Assembly: GCA_014706295.1 (NCBI GenBank)
Contig: JACSVZ010000004.1
Span: 89,659,047-89,723,046, forward strand
Source: Lycocorax pyrrhopterus obiensis
Lineage: Eukaryota > Chordata > Aves > Passeriformes > Paradisaeidae
Length of the DNA: 64,000 nucleotides
Direction: 5' to 3'
In this document: in pieces, positions 22,265-32,373 of the stretch
How positions within the stretch are numbered: the stretch's first letter is position 1
Layout of the letters: each line of letters opens with the position of its first letter
Made by a program: the position numbers and the translations under genes
Notes under the pieces: model-generated
Told to the model about the DNA's origin: nothing
The model's input: only the letters and a program-made list of their open reading frames with translations
Database searches by the model: none

Positions 22265-23211
22265 CCCCGTGGAAGGCGGGATTTTAGAGAAGTTTTTCTC
22301 CCCTGTTCCGGCTGAGTGCAGGACGGGAGAGGGAGAGGGGGAGGGGTGGGCCCCCTTGCCCGGCCCGCGGGGCTGGGGACGGGCGCCCCTGCCTCTTGCC
22401 TTTCTGCCTCTTGCCCTTCTGCCTCTTGCCCCTTCTCTTAACGCTGCAGCACGGACTCTAAACTGTAAAGAAAAAAAGCAATTCCTTTGAGCCGCGAGTG
22501 GCGATAGCTAGCCACAGGGCTGAAGTCATCTGACGCAGTATTCTGAGGAAGGGGGAGCCGGCGGAGCCTTCAGTGCAGCCAGCAGACTTCGCGACGAACA
22601 GAAGAAGACACCCTTTTCCTACATAGTGCACCCGGCAGCGCAAAAAGAGCAAGGGAAGGCTCTCTTTCCACCTTAAAGCCTGATAACACCCTACAACATG
22701 GCGACTTTCAGAACCAGAGAGAAAGAAAAACGGGGTCATGTGAGACGAAGCTACAAGGGCGGCGCTGCGTGGTCCCGCGCGGAGCTTAAAAATCTCCTTT
22801 CCTCGCCGTGGTATGAACTGTAATATTGCAAACTGTTTGTCTCTTTAATCCATGTTAAAGTATGTGGGGGGATGAGCATTTTTTTTTTCTTGAGTAGCTT
22901 GTAAAAAGTTATGTTCAAGCCAAAAAGAAAAAATGATTCATTCTTAAACAAGTAGTAACCCCATGTGAGGGCCTGTGTCTTGCAGCTGAAAGAGCTGGGA
23001 GAGGGCTCATGGAAAAGAGATGTGTTACACCCTAGCAGAGATTGTTAATTCAAACCTGCAAAATGGTGACAGTGTGCAAAACCAGGCAAGGCAAAAGAGA
23101 AACCCCTTTTTCCCTTCCTAAAATTGTAATACTGATTAGGAGAGGGAAAGGTGGGGGAGAAAAAGAGTTCTGAAAGTTTGTTCTGTTGTAGCCTTTCCAT
23201 CTAAGTCTGTT

Positions 23212-23217
23212 AATAAA
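23212..23217 (+). terminator. LTR B polyadenylation signal AATAAA
   Basis: AATAAA in GTTAATAAATCTCTTATATTC, 120 bp before the LTR end; followed by T/G-rich sequence typical downstream of poly(A) sites. Confidence 0.5.
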
Positions 23218-23343
23218 TCTCTTATATTCTGTCAAATAGTGTGCCTGCTTTGCTTGTTTCTTCTAATGCTTATCTCACAGAGAAAAAAAAAACATCAAAA
23301 GAGTAATGTATATAATTTAGCTTAAAAACCCACTACACTAAAT

Positions 23344-23361
23344 TGGTGTTTCCGCCCGGTT
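23344..23361 (+). other. Primer-binding site for tRNA-Val, exact 18/18
   Basis: TGGTGTTTCCGCCCGGTT is the exact complement of the 3' end of vertebrate tRNA-Val (AAC/CAC), whose acceptor and T-stem read AACCGGGCGGAAACA plus CCA. It sits 6 bp after LTR B, the standard arrangement. The next bases (GCAAACC) nearly continue the complement into the T loop. Confidence 0.85.
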
Positions 23362-23484
23362 GCAAACCGAACCCGCTACACCAGTCCCCTGTCTTCCTGT
23401 TCCCCCTCTCATAAATCAAGGGAAACTGAGAGAAAGACCCTGCACTTGTGCACAGGCTTGCCACCGTAGTCTGCCTGCTCTCTG

Positions 23485-24384
23485 TTGCCTTTGTTCCCTG
23501 CCCAGAGTAGCGATGGCCAGGCCACTCCGAGTTCTATCCCAAACCCCTTCCCTATACCTAATTCCCTAGTTTTCCCCACTTTAAATTTGTCCCAAAGCAA
23601 TAGCAGCATGGTCCGACCCACGATTCCAGCTGTTCCCTTTGTTTTCAATTCTCCCGCCTACACTAAACATGGTGGACACCACATGGCGAGACCAGCGCGT
23701 TTTTCACCCCCGCACGCCACCCTTCCCCCATCCGCTTCCGCCCACATTACCGCGCGCGGCTCCTCCGTCCCGGGCCTCTCCCACGCGTCGATCGGTGCTG
23801 CGTTGGGTCCCTCTCCCCCCGTCGAGACCTCTCCCTTTTGTACCCCCGTCTTCCCCGTCAGCAGCCCCAGCCCGGGCCTCGGGCGGGGGAGCAGTGAGCC
23901 GCAAGCGGGGCCACCCCAGCCTCACGACCCCGGTGGGTCCCGGCAGCAGCTGGGCAAGCCCCAAGCCGAGGTCCCAAAGCGGCACAAAAGCCAAGCTCAA
24001 AAATGCATGCCAGAATCACTGCCCAAGGGCACCCTAGAGCTGAGTCCCTGTCACCGCCGAGCCCAGCCGCGACGCCCCGCCAGCCCATGCCTGCCTGCTT
24101 CCCCCCGCCGAAACAAAGACACAGCCAGACCAGTCACGCGGCCAGCCCGAAACCGAAAGCCGCGCGGCCGCCTGCTGCAGGCTGCCCCGCCTGGCCACGT
24201 GGCACTTAAAGAGACAGTCCATCCTTATTTTCAACCTAGTAAACTTGCCCCCCTGTACTGTGGCAGTGAGCTGGAAGCGGCTCCTGCAAAAACGCTCTGT
24301 CTCTGCTCGCCCCAGCAGGTGTTTGACTATCGTGGTGTGGCTGCGCTGTGTCCAGCCCCCGCCAGCCCTCCTGCGGCTTCATGA
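23485..24384 (+). pseudogene. Proline-rich open frame in proviral interior, function unknown
   Basis: 299 codons, starting about 125 bp after the tRNA-Val primer site, a position where a gag frame could begin. The product is rich in Pro, Ser, Ala and Arg with repeated PSP, PPS and RPAR words; no zinc knuckle, capsid major-homology region, protease or polymerase motif was seen. GC- and CpG-rich composition lowers stop frequency (long antisense frames also occur, e.g. 24236-24970), so it may be chance. Alternatives: degenerate or divergent gag, or captured host GC-rich DNA. A second frame (24245-24730) continues into a Lys/Glu-rich tail (EKQKKGEDSKSK), compatible with a frameshift. Confidence 0.25.
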
Positions 24385-24730
24385 ACGCCCTGGGGCTTCG
24401 AAGCCTCAAGTGCTGCCGCTGCCCTGCGCACCCAGCTGCGAAAACTCTGCCCAAGTGCTGCCTCTCGCCACAGCCCTGCCCGCATCTCCTGCCCCCGTGC
24501 TGCACGAAAAGCAGAAAAAAGGGGAAGACAGCAAGAGTAAAGCTGCAAAACCCCAAGAATTCTTCGAAAACATAGTGAAAGAAGCAGTGGATGTAAGCAG
24601 CCCGCAAGAGCAGCCAGAGCAAGCAGAAAACAAACCAAGGGCCACGGATGACACCTGGAAGCTGCCAAAGGACAGCAGATCCTGCTCCAACTCGGCAATC
24701 ATCGATGCTACAGACAAAACACCAAGATAA

Positions 24731-25401
24731 ACAAGGTGCAGTTAAAAGATGAAACCACCATTGCCTGGAAAAGAAGACTATGCAAACCAGCACAGATGCC
24801 CAGTATAGAAACAGACACAACATCCCAGGAACCAGAACTGCAGACAAAACTTCAAATGGATAAGTCAAAACACCTGTGGTGTCTCCCCAGATCCTACCCC
24901 ATTCTGTTACTCCCCAAATCATAATGTTCCCTATTACCACGCCTTCGTTTTGCCTTTCCCACAACCACACTCCCCAATATTCCTATTAAGATGCTTTCCG
25001 TTAACTTGCACCCTTCTCTTTATTTACTATCTGTTATCCATTTCCTAGCCACGAGTTCCCACACCCCTGTTACCTTTATACCATTCCCCTTTCCCCAGAT
25101 TTGAAGTAAGAGAAGGGGGGAGAAGGGAAAGGCCCCCCCTCCATTAAAAATGGCAAAATTTTAACTTTGTTTGAAACCCCAACAGAAGCAAATGCCAGAG
25201 CCTGTGCCTGCATTCACCACGATGATGTCCAGCACCCAACATCTATCACCCTGCTGTCCTCTGGATGCTCCTGGTACCATCAGCAGTGAACACTTGAACT
25301 TTGCTGCAGCCCGGAGAAAACTGTGCTGCTTCAAGTCACCTCTGCCTGTGAGAGCATCCATTCCAGCATCCAGAGAGAAAATCCTCTGAAAGATTTAAGG
25401 A
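24731..25401 (+). mobile_element. Proviral interior, no recognisable gene
   Basis: AC-rich then pyrimidine-rich sequence (24890-25100), followed by a purine run at 25106-25130. No pol or env motif is visible. It lies between the proline-rich frame and the 61-bp repeats, and cannot be assigned to family A or B by eye. Confidence 0.4.
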
Positions 25402-25558
25402 CTTGTTGGGACACTGGGTTGAGGGTGTTTGTGATTGCTATTGCTGTTTTATGTATGTTTAGTTTGTTGGGACATTGGGCTTTGGGTGCTTCTGATAATT
25501 TTTGTTGTTCTGTATATGTTCAGTTTTTGGGATGTTGGGTTTTGGGGTCCTTGGGGGG
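25402..25558 (+). repeat. 61-bp tandem repeat, 2.5 degenerate units
   Basis: Unit 1 25402-25462, unit 2 25463-25523, partial unit 3 from 25524. Each starts T(T)GTTGGGACA(C/T)TGGG or its decayed form, and units 1 and 2 end TGTATGTTTAG or TATATGTTCAG. The period is not a multiple of three, so the hydrophobic open frames across it (25323-25680) are probably not a conserved protein. Confidence 0.75.
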
Positions 25559-25579
25559 GAAGCCTCTTTGTTTTATACC

Positions 25580-25590
25580 GAAAGGAGGAG
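25580..25590 (+). other. Polypurine tract of provirus A
   Basis: GAAAGGAGGAG ends one base before the 3' LTR. This is the expected plus-strand DNA primer in reverse transcription. Confidence 0.75.
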
Positions 25591-25591
25591 T

Positions 25592-25945
25592 TGTGGGAGC
25601 CAGTGAACATGCCTTTGTGCTGGGGTGACCGGAGTGGGCTCCCCTCGGGGTTCACTGACCTTTGGTATGATCTGTCCTGATTTGAATTCCCCGGTTGGCT
25701 TTCAGCCTCATCACTCCCTCGGGACTCTCCCAATGGCCCCGTTCCCTAATCCCGCCTTTCCCCCGGCCCTGGGAAAAACCCTTGGTGAGCCAGAGTTCTT
25801 TGTATTTGCTTGCCTGCCCTTCGAGGGTGGAGATGTAATAAACTCTCGGAATGAAGGAAAAGCAAATTCCCTTCCCGCCTCTTTGCTACTGACATAATAC
25901 TGAACCTGCCTGTGCATTCATGGAGCCAGGCAGGGCGGTATTAAT
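25592..25945 (+). mobile_element. Provirus A, 3' LTR
   Basis: A 354-bp LTR from TGTGGGAGCCAG to CGGTATTAAT with AATAAA at 25837-25842, preceded by a polypurine tract. It pairs with 21272-21627 in the same orientation, so the provirus spans 21272-25945 (4674 bp, including about 1.1 kb of LTR B). It is followed by TGTGCAATACC host sequence. Confidence 0.92.
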
Positions 25946-28900
25946 TGTGCAATACCAGGAAAGTGTCAGGGAAGTTGATGTTTCGCTTATGTAGCTACTA
26001 TGTGCTTGTTTCCTTTAGAAGGGTTGTCTTGGGTAGAGCTCTGTCCTGGATCAGGATGTGCTGGTGTATGTCCCTGTGTAGGTTGCAGTGTTGTAGCAGT
26101 GCTGCTGCTTTGTTGCTATAATTATCAGTTCCCCACTTGATTTCAAGAGGACTGGAGGTCGCAATGATCAAAAATGTACTCTAATAAATTCCAGTTTCTT
26201 ATTTTAACAAATGTAAATGGGAAATACAGTTTTTCTAGCAGAACATATGAGCTGGTGATTTTGAAGGGAATATGTATTTTATTTGTTCCTTTGTCTGTTA
26301 CCTACCTATAGAAATACAATCCAGAAGTTTTGTCAAAGAAAATTGTGCCTTATTTTGCCTCCTCCATGCTCCCTTTATTTTTACTGCTCTTCGGTATTCA
26401 ATAACAGACAAAATTCACTAATTCTTACAATTTTTTAGGAAAGATAGCTTTTTCTAGTCAAAGGAATGGGGTGCTTTGCTTTTGTCTGCTTGACCTTGTT
26501 GGAAAAAAAACCCCTAAATCTGTATAAAGAAAAACCTATAAGCAGTAAAGAGAACTAAAAATGTGGTTTTCTAAGGAACTCTGAAAGGTCTGACATCCAG
26601 TGGGGAATAAAAGAAGCATTCATTGTACTTCTCTGCCTTCCTTTGGACTAGTTCTGCCCTGCCAAATTTGTAGGTCCTCTGCAGAAATTGTATGTACTTT
26701 TCATTTGTCTTCAATGTTCCTGGCAGCAGTTTTGTCAGGATTTTCAGTGATTTGTATGCATTTGTAATCAGAAGCTTTGTCTTCTGGCTATGTAGGGAAG
26801 CCATAATATTCACTCACAGAATATGTTTTTCATTAGCACAAAGTGAATATGTTCTTGAAGGGATTGTATACTAATATCTCCAGGCACTGCAGCTGACTGA
26901 GGGTGCTTTGACTTCTGTCCCATGGAATGGTGTATTGTACATGAAAACTACAGTTGTAAGCGTTCAAATATTGTAAGACTTTACGTTAAAAAAGAGTGTA
27001 TCCACAAAAGAAATCCTTTCTTGATTATTTGGAATATTTATTATATGCTGATATGACGAAAAAGTATGGTCTCAAGGAAATACTAAAGTAGGTATGTGGA
27101 TATTTGAATGGATTTGGAAATGAAGAAAAATTTTCTTTGGGGATATTTTCCCAAGAATTTTTCTGAGTAACCATTTCTAATTGTTAGCAGTGTTCCAGCT
27201 CTTCAAATAAAAAACCATTAATCCTTTTGAAGGATGCAGATATTTTTTTCAGGTTTTTAAAAAATACTTAAATTAAAATCCTTTCTGGAACAAACCAATA
27301 ATTAATAATTATGTATTTCTTTTAAAAGTAAAGAAACTAAATATGACATGACACAAATACAGCAATAAAGATTTTTTTTTCAAGGACAATGTGATGCCTA
27401 TGAACTTACAATTAACAAAGTCAAAATAAAGTAAAAATAAGTTTATATACAGTGTGACACAAAAGATCAAAAAGTATTCAGTAAATGAAAAAAAAATCCG
27501 ATTTTTACCCTATTTTTTTTAACACTGCCTTTGTTAAGACATGTATTTTAGGTTTCTAAGTCTGAATTCTAATATTATATAAATGAAACAAAGACTTTTA
27601 ACACCAGATGTTGAGACATATATAATGTTACTTCTACTTTGCTCACACTTCTTTGAACTCTTCAGACTTTTTAGCTAGTAACAATGGTCAAGATCAAAAA
27701 CTAACTAGGAGCAACTGCAATACATTCTCTTCAAGTTGTGTACACATTGAAACAAATTCAATAAAAGAATAATTTTAACAAAGACTCTTCTAATGCCTTT
27801 TGTTTTCTAGTATTTATTTACAGAACAGGTATTGGCAAGAGCACAGATATTTGACAAGAGCAACACAAGACCAAGAAATAATGTCTTAAAATAGGGGGTT
27901 TATGTACTGTTAATGTTTTATCCTTCTGAGATGTTTTTTGTTAGTTTTATTTGCAAAGAAGTGAAGGAAGATTCAAATTCTCTGTCTCCATCTCCTGGCA
28001 GATAAAAACTAAACAAAAAATGTGGACTAGAAACCATGAAGCTGAGGGATAAAAATTATGAGGAATTAAATTTCTGTTTCTTGATTTATTTGCAGATTTT
28101 CCCCATTTCTGTAATAATTTCAAGCTACTATAGCATAGAGAAGCAGAAAGCAATGGCAATCTTATGCAGACAGACTCAAATCACATTGGCAATAACTCAT
28201 AGGAGTTATTCAACACCAATTTTCCCTTAGAATAAAAAAGAATTAAACCATTTAATGTACAACTCAGCAATAAACGAGGATTTGAGGATCTGATAATTAA
28301 AAAAAAAATTATTTCATTTCCATTTGCTGATATGCCTGAAAATAGTCATGCCTTTGCTCCTACTACTTTATCTGAAATAACGTACTTTTTCATGATGCTT
28401 ACTGTAGGAAAAATTGCATTTACTTTATGTGATTTCCATGTGATTTCAAAGGTTTTTTACCTACCCACCTCACAGTATTATAGGTATTATTACATATCAT
28501 GCTCCAAAGCACTGTTTATAATATTTTTATTAATAAAAGGTAAACTAAAGTTTAGAGAGAATTGCAGCAGGTATGTGTATCTTCTTTCACTAAAAGCAAA
28601 ATTTTATACTGGATAATATTTAATATACTGATATAACTAACTCTTACATTAGTTAGGATAACAAGAAATAACTCTTACATTACTTAGGATAACAAGAAGT
28701 GTCCCCAGTGGTTTAATGTATTGTCAATAGGCAAATTATAAATTTTCAAAATATATTCTCCTTGTAGATCTCCAGTCTTTTCCCAGGTACTCTCTACTAA
28801 TTTTCATTATTAGTTCTATTTCAGAACACAGTATAAAAAAGGAGAAAAGAATATGGAATATGTAATTTACTACATTAAAGACCAAAACATCATTATCGTT

Positions 28901-31021
28901 ATTAATATGCAGATTAACATTTTTATTTGTATGTAAGGTTAGCAAAACAGGGGAATGGGAAAAAGATTTTATTATAGTTTGTTTTTTTTTCACTTATAAA
29001 ACATTCTTTTTGAAGAACAAAGAAAATGGAAATGAATTCTGTAACTGACCTTTTCCAGTAAAATTGTGGAGTTTGTTGTCTTTGGAGAATATTTAATAAA
29101 ACAGAAAAATAATGAAAATGTCACCTTTTTACTTAGTTATCTAGGATGTATTTAATTCATCTCATTTGATATTCCTCCAGAGGGTAAAAAAACAGTCTAT
29201 CAACAAGGTTAGAACTAGTATTTTACTCATACACAAGGAAAGAATTATACTAGCATAGCTTTTACTACTGCCTATCTCAGTTCCAGCTTACACACAGAAT
29301 GATAAATAAGATTTATAGAGACAGACTCCCCAGTTTAATGAGTGCTTTGAAATACATGGTACTAGAGGAAAGGTTGCTTTTAGAAACATGTACCACCGAT
29401 ATTGATTTAAGAAACAGAGATATATTTTAAAAATTATAAATAGGAGTAGGAAAACATTGAAGTTTTCCAGAGACAAAAGTTATGAGTTCATGTTTTCTTT
29501 AAAATTACTCAGTATTGCAGTACTGAAGTTTAAGACTTACGATATCATCAAATAGAAAATAAGTTTCCGAAGTCACACTTCTATTTATCATGGATAAACA
29601 CATTCACAGAAACATATTATACAAGACTGTCACTATCAGACCACTAATTTCAAAATATTAGGGGTCAATTTTCCACATTAACATTAATGAAAACTCTACA
29701 CAGTCATTGAACAAAGTGTTATTGTGTGATAATAATACACTGAGGAGGACTGTAAATCATCGCAATGAAAGCCTATTCACACCTACAGTAGGTGCATCAT
29801 TACTCCCTAACACCTGAACACCTTCAGTGTGATTCTAAAACACATTTCCACTATATGACATACAAGGAATTATTATTAACTCATTAAGAATATTAGAATA
29901 CTTTCTTACTACCTACCTTACAAACATATCAAAAAATTTTCCCTTTATTCATTTAATCACACTGAATAAGTGAAATGTTTGAAGAATATAAGTAAGTGTA
30001 TGCTTCTTGTACCCTACCATTTTTATAGATTGATGAATTTTTGTTATATTATTCAGTGTTTTGCTGGCACTACTTTTATCTTCCCATATGCCTCCTCTAA
30101 AAAATAAAATATATCAATCAACAGTGCAAAGTTTGTGAATGCAATGTAAAGAAATATCACAGTGGTTGGAGCTCCACTGTGTTATTTCTCGCTCAAGAGA
30201 TCAGTGAGACCAGAATGAGTGTGAAGCACAGCTATTCCATGTAGTTTTCTATGAATATATATATGAACATAAATCTCTCCTATGAGTTGTGAAGAAGAAA
30301 ATAAATTTGGATCCTTATTTGAAGTATAAATTGATTGTTTAGTATTCGACTTTCAAAGTTTTCACCTTACAACTTGAAAACAGTTGTTACTGAGCTCTTC
30401 TGCCTCAGCAAGGAACATGCTTTGCTTGCAGAGCTGCACTAGGAAATGTAAAATCCTTTTTTTCTTGTTGGCATCCCTGATTCAGAGAGCCCAGGGCAAA
30501 AGAACAATAAAGACCCTCTTTGGCTAATAGAAATTAATATATGTACTTAATATAGCTAGTATATTTAATACACATATTTTTCTGTTGTGTCAGCCTCTAC
30601 TATGTTTTTATGTACAATGTAATGGGAGATTTTTCATTTTATATTTCACCTACCTGCAGAAATACATAACACATAGTAAGCAAATTGGGCAGTCACCTCT
30701 CCAGCTTCATAGTTCCAGAGGGTTTAGACTGGATTTACACAATTTATCAGAAACCGACTTTGTTTCACCCTGTGTTTGTCTTGTACCTAGTTACAGCCTC
30801 ATTCAGATGGTATAAGTGACTTTTAGATTTGTGCATCAAGGCCTCCATTTGTACTGAGTTTGTCACTGAACATGCAAGGTGACATACGTCACTTGTCACA
30901 TGCTAGGATGAATTTAACATGGGGACACAATTCCATCTGACAGACAAGAAATTTCACTTTGCTACTCCCTCCATACTAAATTTCATATTCTAACTGAGCC
31001 TAGTCTTAGTATGCTGGGATA
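25946..31021. other. Long AT-rich stretch without genes or recognised repeats
   Basis: About 5 kb with no transposon end, no convincing open frame and no RNA gene. The only local structure found is a 31-bp tandem duplication at 28638-28699. It could be intron or gene desert. Confidence 0.55.
28638..28699. repeat. 31-bp tandem duplication
   Basis: Two adjacent copies of TAACTCTTACATTA(G/C)TTAG followed by GATAACAAGAA(A/G) (28638-28668 and 28669-28699) differ at two positions, implying a fairly recent local duplication. Confidence 0.85.
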
Positions 31022-32373
31022 ACGGTGTCCACTTCAGAAGGCTACGTTCCCTTCTTGCCTGGGAAGATCATGGAACAGATCCTTCTAGAAGCTCTGCTAA
31101 AACCCGTGGAGGACAAGGATGTGATTTGAGACAGCCAGCACAGCTTCACCAAGGGCAGTTCCTGCCTGACCAACCCAGTGGCCTTCTGTGATGGAGTGAT
31201 TCTGTCAGTGGACTGGGTCAGAATAGTGCTACAGAAGTCATTTATCTGGGCTTCGTAAAGCATTTGATGCCGTCCCTCACAACATCCTTCTCTCTGCACT
31301 GGGAAGAGATGGATTCAATGAGTAGACCATTAGGTGGGTTAGGAATTGGTTGGATGGTCACATCCAGACAGTGACCACTGTCAATGGCTCAGAGTCCCGA
31401 TGGACATCAGTGACAAATGGTGTCCTTCAGGAGTCCATATCTTCATTAATGACACAGACAAAGGGATCAAATGTACCCTCAGCAATTTTGCGAACAACAC
31501 GAAGCTGTGTTGCACCTGACACACCTGAAGGACAGGATGGCATCCAGAGGGACCTGGACAAGCTCAAGAAGTGGCCCATGGGAATCTCATGCATTTAACA
31601 ATACCAAGTGCAAGGTGCTGCACCTGGGTCGGGGCAACCCCAGGTATCAACACAGGCTGGGGATGAACAGATCCAGAGCAGCCCTGCTGAGAAGGACTCT
31701 GGGGTGCTGGTGGGTGAGAGGCTGGACACAAGCTGGCATCGTGTGGCCCAGAAAGCCAGTTGTGTCCCGGGCTGTATCAAAAGCATTGTGGCCAGCAGGG
31801 CAAGGGAGGGGATTCTGCCCCTCTGTTCCACTCTGGTGAGACCCCACTTGCAGTGCTGCATCCAGCTCTGGGATCCTCAGCAAAGAAAGCACATGGACTT
31901 TTTAGAGCATGTCCAGAGTTGACCGAGAAGATGATCAGAGGGATGGAGCGCCTCTCGTTTGAGGGAAGGCTAAGAGAATTGGGATTGTTCAGCCTGGGGA
32001 AGAGATGGCTTTGCGGTGACCTAACTGCAGCCTTCCAGTACCTGAAGGGAGCCTACAAGAAAAGTGGAGACTTTTTATAAGGGCATGTAGTGCCAGGAGA
32101 AAGAAGAATGGCTTTGAATTGAAAAAAAGTAGATTTAGATTAGATATTAGGAAGAAATTATTTACTGTGAGGATGGTGAGGCACTGGAACAGGTTGCCTA
32201 GCAAAGCTGTGGATGCCCCATCCCTGGCAGTGTTCAAGGCCAGGCTGGATGGGGTTTTGAGCAACCTGGTCTATCAGAAGGTGTCTCTGCCCTCAGCAGT
32301 GGGACTAGAACTAGATGATCTTTAAGGCCTTTTTCAATCCAAGCCATTCTATGATTATGTGATGATTCTGTGA
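31022..32373 (+). mobile_element. CR1 LINE, reverse-transcriptase half and 3' UTR, degenerate
   Basis: The longest CR1 in the window, 1.35 kb on the plus strand. It opens in the RT domain (GGGAAGATCATGGAACAGATCC, then GACAGCCAGCACAGCTTCACCAAGGGC) and runs through the ORF2 C-terminus and 3' UTR to an octamer tail (ATTCTATG, ATTATGTG, ATTCTGTG). Coding is broken into pieces at 31350-31598, 31471-31839, 31608-31922 and 31760-32080 in different frames. About 25-30 bp are missing near 31435, where the QG(S/P)VLGP motif is expected. The catalytic FADD motif reads FANN (31487-31498). It cannot mobilise. Confidence 0.95.

Larger units (their letters stand above)
22192..23337 (+). mobile_element. LTR of a second retrovirus, family B, inside provirus A
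   Basis: A 1146-bp LTR from TGTCGTGG to CCACTACA, whose ends are inverted repeats with one mismatch. It has a CCAAT box (22231-22235), TATA box (22255-22264), a long GC-rich R/leader-like part with three CTGCCTCTTGCC-type tandem units (22387-22438), and AATAAA at 23212-23217. Six bases after its end lies an exact tRNA-Val primer site. No matching second LTR was seen in the window, so only the 5' end of this virus is clearly present. Confidence 0.75.

Noticed and set aside
24236..24970. 244-codon minus-strand frame rich in hydrophobic residues, superficially membrane-like
   Set aside because: It is antisense to the provirus in GC-rich DNA, has no coherent membrane topology or known motif, and overlaps several equally open frames.
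25323..25680. Hydrophobic open frames before the 3' LTR, considered as the end of an env transmembrane protein
   Set aside because: The frames run over 61-bp tandem repeats whose period is not a multiple of three and one reads into the LTR; no other env motif is present.
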